NCBI GenBank assembly: GCA_025462885.1
Contig: JAOAPN010000009.1
Location: 1 to 64,000 of the forward strand
DNA: 64,000 bases
Direction: 5' to 3'
Source: Acidobacteriaceae bacterium
GTDB taxonomy: Bacteria > Acidobacteriota > Terriglobia > Terriglobales > Acidobacteriaceae
Part shown: one piece after another, positions 32,157-40,262 of the stretch
Layout: each line of letters starts with the position of its first letter
Position numbering within the stretch: the stretch's first letter is position 1
Notes under the pieces: model-generated
What the model was told of the DNA's origin: nothing
The model's database searches: none
Seen by the model: the letters and a program-made list of their open reading frames with translations, nothing else
Made by a program: the position numbers and the translations under genes

Positions 32157-32648
32157 ATGAATCGTACCTACGAAATCATGTTCATCGTCCGTCCGGACGT
32201 TGAAGAAGCAGACCTGGACAAGCTGATTGAAGGCTTCTCCGCTAACGTCGTAAGCGGCGGTGGTGAAGTGAAGTCGGTTGAGAAGATGGGCCGTCGCCGG
32301 CTCGCCTATACCGTTCGCAAGTTCAACGACGGCTTCTACGTTTTGCTGAACGTCGCCATCCCGGGTGCCGGCATCCTCGAGATCGAGCGCCGTCTCCGCG
32401 TTACGGAGCAGGTCATCAAGTTCATCACGGTCCGCATGGACGAAGAAGAGAAGCGCCTCGCGAAGGTCAAGGCTCTCCGTGACTCCAAGGTTAAGCGCAG
32501 CGCGCAGCCAGTTGCACAGCCCGTGCAGCCGCAGGCTCCCGCTGTAACGCCGGAAGTTCCGGTTGCAGCGGCAGAGACTCCGGTTGAAGCTCCTGCTGCG
32601 GCAGTTAGCGCCGAAGCTCCGGCCGAGACTGTCTCCGCAGCCGTTTAG
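32157..32648 (+). CDS. rpsF: 30S ribosomal protein bS6 with Ala/Pro-rich tail
   Basis: 163 aa. Residues 1-105 are the ordinary bS6 ferredoxin-like fold (YEIMFIVRPDVEEADLDKLI, KMGRRRLAYTVRKFNDGFYV, IERRLRVTEQVIKFITVRMD). About 50 further residues of Ala/Pro/Val/Glu form a low-complexity tail. It pairs with bS18 on 16S rRNA, and rpsR follows 169 bp downstream in the usual rpsF-rpsR-rplI order. Confidence 0.97.
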   Translation: MNRTYEIMFIVRPDVEEADLDKLIEGFSANVVSGGGEVKSVEKMGRRRLAYTVRKFNDGFYVLLNVAIPGAGILEIERRLRVTEQVIKFITVRMDEEEKRLAKVKALRDSKVKRSAQPVAQPVQPQAPAVTPEVPVAAAETPVEAPAAAVSAEAPAETVSAAV

Positions 32649-32817
32649 TTCGCGCTAGCACTAAAGATTGCGATGCCGGAGTGAAGCTTCGACATTGCGT
32701 AACGCACGATGAATTGCTGCAGCCGGCTTCCGGCGAGTCTTTTGAGACTTGCCGTTCAGAGACACCCAAGCGTGTCTGGAGCAGGTGAAGGCGCAACGTA
32801 TTCGAAAGGAATTTACG

Positions 32818-33174
32818 ATGGCTGACGAAACGACCAGCACCCCGTCCACGGAGCAGCAAGCTGCTCCTGCAGCACACTCTCCCCGCCCCCCGTACGCGGG
32901 CCCTGGCGGAGCCCGTCCTCCGCGTCCGGCTGGCCCTGGTGGCCCTGGCGGCCGCAAGTTCTTCCGCCGCAAGAAGGTCTGCAAGTTCTGCACGGAAAAA
33001 ATTGATGCGATCTCATATCGCGATGTCCGTCTGCTGCAGGGCTTCGTGGCCGAGCGCGGCAAGATCGTTCCGCGTCGTCTTTCGGGCGTCTGCACACGGC
33101 ATCAGCGCAGGCTGAGCCTGGCGATCAAGCAGTCGCGCAACATCGCGCTGCTGGCCTTCGCCGCGCGCTTCTAA
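32818..33174 (+). CDS. rpsR: 30S ribosomal protein bS18 with Pro/Gly-rich N-terminal extension
   Basis: 118 aa from the ATG at 32818 with AAAGGA upstream; the family norm is about 75-90. The first 45 residues are Pro/Gly/Ala-rich. The core follows: [20 protein letters not shown] and [20 protein letters not shown]. The CxxC...CxxH set indicates the zinc-binding (C+) form. Binds 16S rRNA with bS6. Confidence 0.96.
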   Translation: MADETTSTPSTEQQAAPAAHSPRPPYAGPGGARPPRPAGPGGPGGRKFFRRKKVCKFCTEKIDAISYRDVRLLQGFVAERGKIVPRRLSGVCTRHQRRLSLAIKQSRNIALLAFAARF

Positions 33175-33259
33175 ATTAGGCGGCCTCGGAGACGAGGCTC
33201 GCTTTCAAGATAGGTAGAACGGCCCTGTGGGGCGCGATTCGGAATCTGGAGAAACTGCA

Positions 33260-33727
33260 ATGGAAGTCATCCTGAAAGAAGACGTAAACAAGCTTGGACA
33301 TCGCGGCGATGTCGTGAAGGTCGCCGACGGTTACGGGCGCAACTATCTGCTGCCGGGCAAGCTGGCAATTGAAGCGACTACGGCGAACAAGGCCGTAATC
33401 GAGCAGATGAAGAACTCCGCCGTACGCAAGTCGGCGAAGGAAAAGACCGCCGCCGAGGCACTGGCGACACAGATGAACGAGATCGAATTGGTATTCGAGC
33501 GCAAGGTCGGCGAGAACGAGCATCTGTTCGGCTCGGTTACCTCGGGCGATATCGCTCAGCAGCTTGAGGAGAAGGGCTTCACGATCGACCGGCGCAAGAT
33601 CTCGCTGGAAGAGCCGTTGAAGCAGATCGGCGAGTACCATGTGCCGGTGAAGCTGCATCGCGAAGTGACCAGCCACGTCAAGGTGACGGTCAAGGGCGAT
33701 GTAGAAGTTGCCGCTCCTGCTGCCTAG
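33260..33727 (+). CDS. rplI: 50S ribosomal protein bL9
   Basis: 155 aa from the ATG at 33260; an upstream in-frame start at 33227 is ignored because MEVILKEDVNKLGHRGDVV is the canonical N-terminus. The RNA-binding domain (VADGYGRNYLLPGKLAIEAT), connecting helix and C-terminal domain (LFGSVTSGDIAQQL, YHVPVKLHREV) are complete. Last gene of the rpsF-rpsR-rplI group and followed by a clear terminator. Confidence 0.97.
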   Translation: MEVILKEDVNKLGHRGDVVKVADGYGRNYLLPGKLAIEATTANKAVIEQMKNSAVRKSAKEKTAAEALATQMNEIELVFERKVGENEHLFGSVTSGDIAQQLEEKGFTIDRRKISLEEPLKQIGEYHVPVKLHREVTSHVKVTVKGDVEVAAPAA

Positions 33728-33756
33728 TTCTCTGCTGTAGATTTTGTTGGATCAGG

Positions 33757-33805
33757 AACGCTCCGCTCTACCCGATGACTCGGGTGGAGTGGAGCGTTTT
33801 TGTTT
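33757..33805 (+). terminator. rho-independent terminator after rplI
   Basis: AACGCTCC...ACCCGA / TCGGGT...GGAGCGTT form a near-perfect stem with a short TGAC loop, followed by TTTTTG. It ends the ribosomal protein transcript. Confidence 0.85.
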
Positions 33806-33886
33806 TGCAGGCTAGATCATATTGCCTGTGGGTGTAGATACCGAAGTTGCATCTTCGCCGGTGTGGTTGAATTCGGAAGGATATTT

Positions 33887-34120
33887 GGAAGGGCACGGCT
33901 TCACAGGTTGCGGAAAAAGTCGACTTTTTAGATTCGTTGAAAACGGAGCAAAAGAGTTGAAGCTCTAGGAGGCTCACAGAGCGATTTGCGTTTGTTTTTT
34001 GATACTTCAGCCTCATTCAAAATGTCGTACTTTTGATCCAAGTTTTACGAAAAGGACTTTTTCCGCAGCCTGTGAAGGTGTGCCCTTCCACGGGCTATAT
34101 ATAGATACGGCCTAGTGGAT
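33887..34120. repeat. inverted-repeat element, copy B
   Basis: Terminal inverted repeats of 35 bp at 33887-33921 (begins GGAAGGGCACGGCTTCACAG) and 34055-34089 (ends GAAGGTGTGCCCTTCC) differ at 3 positions. The inner end of the left arm continues into the palindrome AAAAAGTCGACTTTTT (33914-33929). About 130 bp of AT-richer DNA lie between, with no gene. The outer motif and the trailing CTAT...GATAC...CCTAGTGGA match copy A at 19797-19976; here that trailing part supplies the stop codon of the next gene. Non-coding, so perhaps a MITE-like or REP-like sequence. Confidence 0.7.
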
Positions 34121-34960
34121 GCGGAGGAGTTGACGCTGGTACAGCGTGTTGCGAGGGAACTCCTGGGCAAGTCCGGAGAGCAGGCTTTTGGCCCGTTCCT
34201 TGTTACCATCGCGGAGTTCGGCAACCGCAAGCATCAGGCGGGCGAAGGGTGCCAGGTAGTGGCCGTGCTCCGCGGTGATGCTGACTTCACGGATACCTTT
34301 GGCTTTATCGGTCGATGCGCCGGTCATGCGGGCGAAGAAGCGAATTGGGGCAGGCTTCAGGCTGAGCATGTAGTTCTCGATACCGCCGGCGAGGTGCGCG
34401 TCATAGAGCTGCGGGTCGGCCTGGAGGGTGCGGGCACCTAAGGCCGTGCCGATCTTGCTGAATTTGAGGGCGGCGAAATCACTTTTGTCGATGAAGGCAG
34501 CGTAGTCGGAGCGGAGCCCGGCGACCATCGTCTTGGCGAAGAGGGCCTGTGCATCGTTGGGGGTGCTCTTGAGGATGGCGTCGGCGAGGCGATCGGCCTG
34601 TTGGGTCCGGTCGTTGAAGGTGGTGCGGAGCTGCGGATTAGGGGCTGGTCGGGCGCGGTTGTCGAGGCGGTCATCGTCGGCGAAGAGCTCAATGTCCAGG
34701 ATGCCGAGACGATCGAACTCTGTAAACAGGAAGGCTGCAGCATCGGAGACGGGTCCGAGAGGATCCTCCGGGTGGGCCGTCATGAAGGTGCGGAAGTCGC
34801 CATGTGCAGCGTTGAAGTCGAGGTTGTACATGTTGCGGTAGCCGCGATCCAGTTCGGGGCTGGCGGCCTGAGCGGTAGAAGCGATTCCTGTGACTGCGAT
34901 AAGAAGAGTTACGGCGGAGAAAATTGTTTTCCAGCGGAAGATTTTGGAGGGGTGCAGCAT
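34112..34960 (-). CDS. exported TPR-like protein of unknown function
   Basis: 282 aa with a signal peptide (TIFSAVTLLIAVTGIASTAQAAS). The mature part begins LDRGYRNMYNLDFNAAHGDF, a TPR-like hairpin, and ends with another (ARLMLAVAELRDGNKERAKSLLSGLAQEFP). It is helical throughout with no catalytic motif, so probably a periplasmic binding or scaffold protein. The stop codon lies inside the right end of repeat copy B, so its last residue or two may have been changed by that insertion. Confidence 0.7.
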   Translation of the reverse strand: MLHPSKIFRWKTIFSAVTLLIAVTGIASTAQAASPELDRGYRNMYNLDFNAAHGDFRTFMTAHPEDPLGPVSDAAAFLFTEFDRLGILDIELFADDDRLDNRARPAPNPQLRTTFNDRTQQADRLADAILKSTPNDAQALFAKTMVAGLRSDYAAFIDKSDFAALKFSKIGTALGARTLQADPQLYDAHLAGGIENYMLSLKPAPIRFFARMTGASTDKAKGIREVSITAEHGHYLAPFARLMLAVAELRDGNKERAKSLLSGLAQEFPRNTLYQRQLLRIH

Positions 34961-35071
34961 TGAGAGGGCCTCTTCTGCGCGGATCGTCGCCGCTGTCTGT
35001 TGGACGGCTTTCAGAGGCTTCGTACTGCCTGGGTATTTTAGATTGGAAGCGACGATTGGAGTGGAAGGCCC

Positions 35072-37249
35072 TCAGTCCATCAGCTTGCGGGTGAGGTAGG
35101 TGTATTGGGTGGCGAAGGTGTTTGCGCTTTGCTTTAGATCGGCACCCGAACCGTGGCCGCCTTCGGTGATCTCCTGATAGTAGTAGGGCTTGTTTAGTTC
35201 TTTCAAGAGTGCAGCGAACTTGCGAGCGTGGACCGGGCCTACGCGATCGTCCTTGGTGGTGGTGAAGATCAGTGGCTCGGGGTAGTTCGTGTCTGCGTGG
35301 AGGTTGTTGTAGGGCGAGATGGAGGCGAGGAATTTACGCTCGTCGGGGTTGGCGATGGAGCCGTACTCGCCAACCCAGGAGGCACCGGCGGCGATGTGCT
35401 CGAAGCCGAGCATGTCGAGCAGCGGAACTTGGATGACGATGGCATTATAGAGCTCCGGGTGCTGGGTCATCTGGACGCCCATGAGCAGCCCGCCATTGGA
35501 GCCGCCAACGATGCCGAGGCGGCGGGGCGAGGTGATCTTGCGGGTGATGAGGTCTTCGGAGACGGCGGTGAAGTCGTCGTAGATGCGCTGGCGATTCGTC
35601 TTGAGGCCGGCCTCGTGCCAGGCGGGTCCGAATTCGCCGCCACCGCGGATGTTGGCGAGGACGTAGACGCCGCCGCGCTCCAGCCAGAGCTTGCCGACGG
35701 TGCCGGAGTACGCAGGCGTCCGCGAGACCTGAAAGCCGCCATAGGCACTAATCAGGGTCGGGTTCGAGCCGTCATACTTGAGGTCTTTGCGGCGGACGAC
35801 GAAGTACGGGACTTTGGTGCCGTCCTTTGAGGTGGCGAAGAGTTGCTCGACGAGGTCCCGGGAGGCGTCGAACTGGGGCGGGGTAGCTTTCGCTTCCTTC
35901 AGGGATTCAGTGGCGGCATCGCCGAGGAGCAGCGACGACGGGGTAAGGAAACTGGTGACGCTCAGGAAGAACTGGTCGGTCGAGGGATCGGTGGAGGCGA
36001 TTTCAATGGTCTGGTTATCGGGAACGGTCAGCTTGTGGCGCTGCCATGTGCCGTTCGCGGCTCGCGCGTAGGTGGAGGCGCGGCCCTGCACGGTATCCAG
36101 CGTAGTCACGATGAGGTGGTTCCGGGTGACGCCCACTTCCTGGGCGAACTCAGTGGTGGTTGGGGTGAAGATGATGGTCGGCTTGAGGTGGGCGGGGTCT
36201 TTTTGAACGGCTTCCAGGGAGAGGGACACGACAGTACCCTGCACGAAAGTTTCGGAGTGGCCCTCCGGCTTCCAGGACTCGTTCAGAGTGATGATGATTT
36301 GCCCATGGAGGAGGCCGTTGATGTCGGCTTTGCCGGGCAGAGCGAGACGGGCTGTTCCATTTGCGGTCAGCAGATAGATTTCGCTGTGAAAGAAGTCGAT
36401 GCCACGGCGGATGAGTATGGCGGAGTGGCCCTGCGCGTCGTGGAGGGCGAAGGCCCCGACCTGAACGTCGGTCTCGGTGCCACGATAGATTTCTTTCGCG
36501 GATTGGAGGGTCTGGCCTCGCTTGAAGCTCTTGATGACGAAGGGGTAGCCGGATTTTGTCATAGTGCCCGGTCCCCAGTCGCGGCCTATAAGCAGCGTGT
36601 CCTTATCCAGCCAGGTGACGTCCTGTTTCGATTTAGGAAGGTTGAAACCGTTGGCAACGAAGGTGCCGGTCTGCAGGTCGAACTCGCGTTGAGTGTCGGC
36701 GTCTTCGCCGCCGGCGGAGAGGGCGACGAGGCAGAGCTTATCGCCTGGAAAGAGGCAATTCAGGCCGTGCTGGACCCAGCTTTGTTTGTCGGCCTTGGCG
36801 AGCGCGTCGTAGTCGATGACAGTGTGCCAGTCTGGGTTGGGCTTCAGGTAGTCGGCGAGCGAAGTCCGGCGGAGAATGCCGCGGACGTGCTGGGCGTCTT
36901 GCCAGGTGTTGTAGATGTAGCCGGGGGAGAGCTGCGGTATTGCCAGGCGGTCGGGTGATTCGAGCACTTTGAGCGCGTCCGCAGCGAGCGGGGCAAAACG
37001 CGGGTCGGCTTCCAAGATCTTGGCGGAACGCTCGTTTTCGGCCTTCACCCAGGCCATCGGTTTCTCGCCGTAGACGTCTTCGAGCCACTGGTACTTGTCC
37101 GCCGGGATCGGGGTTTGCGTCGAGGTGGTTGTGGTGGCTGGTGTCTGGGATTGTATTTGGGAGATGGCTTCGATGGGCTGCATGATGACTCCTGTGGTGC
37201 CGAGAATTGCGAGTGCCGCGAGCGCACCACGTAGAGGACGGGGATTCAA
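35072..37249 (-). CDS. exported prolyl oligopeptidase (S9A)
   Basis: 725 aa from a TTG at 37249, chosen because AGGAG lies 6 bp upstream and a signal peptide (LRGALAALAILGTTGVI) follows; a longer frame to 37411 would run into the neighbouring permease gene. An N-terminal seven-bladed propeller domain (DKYQWLEDVYGEKPMAWVKA at its entry) precedes the alpha/beta-hydrolase domain with Ser in GIVGGSNGGLLMG, Asp in TTTKDDRVGP and His in EGGHGSGAD. It cleaves short Pro-containing peptides, here in the periplasm. Confidence 0.93.
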   Translation of the reverse strand: MNPRPLRGALAALAILGTTGVIMQPIEAISQIQSQTPATTTTSTQTPIPADKYQWLEDVYGEKPMAWVKAENERSAKILEADPRFAPLAADALKVLESPDRLAIPQLSPGYIYNTWQDAQHVRGILRRTSLADYLKPNPDWHTVIDYDALAKADKQSWVQHGLNCLFPGDKLCLVALSAGGEDADTQREFDLQTGTFVANGFNLPKSKQDVTWLDKDTLLIGRDWGPGTMTKSGYPFVIKSFKRGQTLQSAKEIYRGTETDVQVGAFALHDAQGHSAILIRRGIDFFHSEIYLLTANGTARLALPGKADINGLLHGQIIITLNESWKPEGHSETFVQGTVVSLSLEAVQKDPAHLKPTIIFTPTTTEFAQEVGVTRNHLIVTTLDTVQGRASTYARAANGTWQRHKLTVPDNQTIEIASTDPSTDQFFLSVTSFLTPSSLLLGDAATESLKEAKATPPQFDASRDLVEQLFATSKDGTKVPYFVVRRKDLKYDGSNPTLISAYGGFQVSRTPAYSGTVGKLWLERGGVYVLANIRGGGEFGPAWHEAGLKTNRQRIYDDFTAVSEDLITRKITSPRRLGIVGGSNGGLLMGVQMTQHPELYNAIVIQVPLLDMLGFEHIAAGASWVGEYGSIANPDERKFLASISPYNNLHADTNYPEPLIFTTTKDDRVGPVHARKFAALLKELNKPYYYQEITEGGHGSGADLKQSANTFATQYTYLTRKLMD

Positions 37250-37310
37250 GGGCGACTCCTTCAGGTTCGAGAACTGAATTGGCTCGGCGGTCCAGATTTT
37301 AGGGTTGGGA

Positions 37311-38585
37311 CTATTCGTACTTGAGGGTTTCGACGGGATCGAGTTGGGCGGCACGATTGGCAGGGATCGTTCCGAAGATGACCCCAACCAGAACGGAGGT
37401 GCCCATCGCAATGACTGCTGACCACCACGAGACTGGAATCTTGAACGGTGTGAGGAAGCCTACGGAGAGCGGTAGCGCCATGCCCAGAACAGTGCCAACG
37501 AGGCCCCCGCTGAGGGAGAGGAAGACGGCTTCGGTCAGGAACTGGAGACGAATCTCCCGTGTCGTAGCTCCAAGCGCTTTGCGAATACCGATCTCGCGGG
37601 TGCGGGCCTGGATATTGGCCAGCATTGAGTTCATAATGCCGACGCCGGAGACGATCAGCGTGACGAAGGCGGCAAGGGTAAGGACAATGGTCAGCATGTC
37701 CGCGATCTGGGCCATGACGCTGAGGATGCTGGTCATGATGAAGGGGGTATAGACCGACGCTGGTCTGTGGCGGCTCTTGATGACCGCAAGAATCTGTTTG
37801 GAGGCCGGTACGACATCACCCGACTTCTTCATGGAGAAGAAGATTTCCTTTACGGTATCGGTGCCGGTGAAATAGCGGGCGACGGGGTAGGGAATGAGGA
37901 TGGTCTGATCGCCGACTTCGGACTGACCGAAGGTATCGATGCGCATCTTGAAGACGCCGATGATGGTGAAGGGAATGCCGCTGACGCTGATGGTGTGGTC
38001 GATGGCGGCGGAGGAACTGCCGTACAGAGCGCGGGCGAAAGGCTCGACTACTACGGCAACCTTGGTGTGGGCGAGGGAGTCCTTCTCATCGAAGAAGCGT
38101 CCAGCGACGACTGCTAAATTGCGGATATCTTTGTACTCCGGTGAGACACCGAGGAGCATGGTGTCCTTGGTGATGCCGCCGCCGATACTGATGCTGTCGT
38201 GGGTCTCCAGCATGGGGGAGGAGTACGATATGCCCGGAACCTGCTCGAGGACGGCGCTCATATCTTCGCGAGTCATGAAGTCGGGGGTACTGGTGTTATC
38301 CGGCCCGATGATATTGCCGCCGTTGTACTGCATCTCGACCATGTTGGGACCGATGCTGGAGAGCAGATTGAGAGCATACTGCTTGCCGGTGAGCCCCAGG
38401 GTGACGACCAGAATGATGGAGGCGGATCCGATAATCATGCCCAGCATGGTGAGCAGAAAGCGGACCTTGCTGGCACGAAAGCTGTCGATGGCCAGGCGTA
38501 CGACTTCGCTGTAGACCATGGTCGACCGGGCGCTCGCAAGCGTGCGGTCGAAGGAGGACATCTTTTTCTGTTCGATAACTGCCAT
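37311..38585 (-). CDS. MacB/FtsX-type ABC permease
   Basis: 424 aa from the ATG at 38585; later ATGs at 38561 and 38521 are alternatives. First helix near residues 45-70 (LLTMLGMIIGSASIILVVTL), then the MacB periplasmic core (GISYSSPMLETHDSIS, SVSGIPFTIIGVFKM) and three C-terminal FtsX helices (VVLTLAAFVTLIVSGVGIMN, REIGIRKALGATTREI). No ATPase gene is adjacent, so its partner must be elsewhere. It lies 61 bp upstream of the prolyl oligopeptidase on the same strand. Likely an exporter component of unknown substrate. Confidence 0.9.
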   Translation of the reverse strand: MAVIEQKKMSSFDRTLASARSTMVYSEVVRLAIDSFRASKVRFLLTMLGMIIGSASIILVVTLGLTGKQYALNLLSSIGPNMVEMQYNGGNIIGPDNTSTPDFMTREDMSAVLEQVPGISYSSPMLETHDSISIGGGITKDTMLLGVSPEYKDIRNLAVVAGRFFDEKDSLAHTKVAVVVEPFARALYGSSSAAIDHTISVSGIPFTIIGVFKMRIDTFGQSEVGDQTILIPYPVARYFTGTDTVKEIFFSMKKSGDVVPASKQILAVIKSRHRPASVYTPFIMTSILSVMAQIADMLTIVLTLAAFVTLIVSGVGIMNSMLANIQARTREIGIRKALGATTREIRLQFLTEAVFLSLSGGLVGTVLGMALPLSVGFLTPFKIPVSWWSAVIAMGTSVLVGVIFGTIPANRAAQLDPVETLKYE

Positions 38586-38791
38586 ACCTATACAGATTAG
38601 ACGCGTTGGAGGGTACTGCGATGCGGTATTTGCTGGATGACCCGGTCGCATGGACGGTACCGACAGCCGGCATTCACAAATTTGTATATTTCAAGCAGTG
38701 AACGAGCACCGCATGACCTGCTGGATCTTTACCAGAAATGAGGTAGACGATCCTTTTGCACTCGAGGCAGGCGCGTAATAAACTTCAGGGA

Positions 38792-38881
38792 GGAAGAGTG
38801 GCCGAGTGGTTGATGGCTCCAGTCTTGAAAACTGGCGTACCTGAAAAGGTATCGGGGGTTCGAATCCCTCCTCTTCCGCCA
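38792..38881 (+). tRNA. tRNA-Ser (anticodon TGA)
   Basis: Class II tRNA of 90 nt: acceptor GGAAGAG/CTCTTCC, anticodon stem CCAGT/ACTGG with loop CTTGAAA, a long variable arm (TACCTGAAAAGGTA), T-arm GGGGG-TTCGAAT-CCCTC and encoded CCA. Confidence 0.97.
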
Positions 38882-39392
38882 TTTCCCTCCTCTCCGTCTT
38901 TTCCTGATTCGCCTGAAATCCACTTCTGATGTCTGTGCCAACGACCAAAAGAAAGACAGCGTCCACGGCGATCCTCTGTCTTCGTAAGGCCTTTGCAATA
39001 AATACATTGCAATGAATTCAAATTTGAGAATAAAATCCTCGCCGAATTCAAAAGCGCCGATTGGAAGTGGTCAAGAGTGTGAATGAATCTAAGCGAAAGC
39101 CTGCCTCTAACGCCGCCCGGCGATTCTCTATTTCCAGACGAAACATCCGGATGCCAATAGTTCGCTCTCTGAAACGGTAACTACCTCCACGTTCGGTGCA
39201 CGCACGTCAACGCCAACTACAGCCTGCGACCGGTGCAGTTTGGCCTTCGCTTCGAATTTAGCGACCTATTCTTTGAAGCCTGTAAACGCCACGCATCGTC
39301 TACCGTGCACCAGGAAACAAAGCGGACTGTTCTTCCGGTTCGTCCCGTTGGTCGCATAGGATAGTCAGTTGAAAGTCTCCGGAGGCAACGAC
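38882..39392. other. 511-bp region without a recognisable gene
   Basis: Contains a short inverted repeat (TTGCAAT at 38993, ATTGCAA at 39006) and GAATTCAAA twice within 40 bp. The GGAGG for the following cytochrome gene is at its right end. No RNA gene or credible coding frame was seen. Confidence 0.5.
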
Positions 39393-40262
39393 GTGAAGCG
39401 CGGAATTCTGTCTGCTCTATTTTTAGTATCAGCGCTTGGGTATGCCGCGCAGTTACTCGTAGTCGCCCAGGCACAGAACCCCGCTGCAGGGCGGGGTCAA
39501 GCCAGGCCCCAGGCATATCCCGACCGTCCGAAGGCTCCCCAGGATGTGCTGGACCGTGGCAAAGCGACGTATGGAGTCAGTTGTGCGTTTTGTCATGGCT
39601 CGGACGCAGCGGGAGGAGAGGTTGGACCAAATCTACTGCGATCCAGCGTCGTTCTGCAGGATGAGTCCGGCGAATTAATCGCGCCCATCGTGCATGGCTC
39701 GCGCGTCGATAAAGGAATGCCGCGGGTTGAACTGACGGATGCACAGGTCTCGGATATCGCCTCGTGGTTGCATAGTCTCAAGGTGGCAAGCCGGACGGAC
39801 CCGAACGAGAACAACATCGACATCGTGCGGGGAAATGCGAAGGCGGGCGAGGCATACTTCCAGAAGACCTGCGCTTCGTGCCATTCGGTTACTGGGGACC
39901 TTAAAGGATTCGCGGCGAAGATGCCGGATCCGAAGACCCTTCAGCAGACATGGCTCCTGCCGGGCGGGGGTGGCGGTCGCGGCGGTGCCGCTCCGACCCA
40001 CTTGCCGGGACTGCATGTGCCTCCAGCGACGGTCACGGTTACGTTGCCGACCGGCGAAAAGTTTGACGGCGTGATGACACGCATCGACGACTTTTTCGTG
40101 GGCCTGACGCAGGCTGATGGCACGACTCGCGGATTCAGCCGTATGGGCGACTCCCCCAGGGTTGATATTCATGATCCGCTCAAGCCTCATCGCGACCTCC
40201 TGGGCAAATACAAAGACAAAGACATCCACGACCTGACGGCATATCTGGTGACCTTGAAATGA
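39393..40262 (+). CDS. periplasmic di-haem cytochrome c, partner of the PQQ dehydrogenase
   Basis: 289 aa from a GTG at 39393 with GGAGG 8 bp upstream; a TTG at 39369 is in frame but lacks a site. A signal peptide leads to two class-I haem sites: VSCAFCHG, with a GMPRVELT-type Met region after it, and KTCASCHS. Between the second haem and the C-terminal helix (DKDIHDLTAYLVTLK) lies a small beta domain, ATVTVTLPTGEKFDGVMTRI onward. It overlaps the PQQ dehydrogenase by 4 bp (ATGA), strong evidence that it takes that enzyme's electrons. Confidence 0.9.
   Translation: MKRGILSALFLVSALGYAAQLLVVAQAQNPAAGRGQARPQAYPDRPKAPQDVLDRGKATYGVSCAFCHGSDAAGGEVGPNLLRSSVVLQDESGELIAPIVHGSRVDKGMPRVELTDAQVSDIASWLHSLKVASRTDPNENNIDIVRGNAKAGEAYFQKTCASCHSVTGDLKGFAAKMPDPKTLQQTWLLPGGGGGRGGAAPTHLPGLHVPPATVTVTLPTGEKFDGVMTRIDDFFVGLTQADGTTRGFSRMGDSPRVDIHDPLKPHRDLLGKYKDKDIHDLTAYLVTLK

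Noticed and set aside
35843-36958. 371-codon plus-strand frame
   Set aside because: Antisense to the prolyl oligopeptidase, which has its complete catalytic triad.
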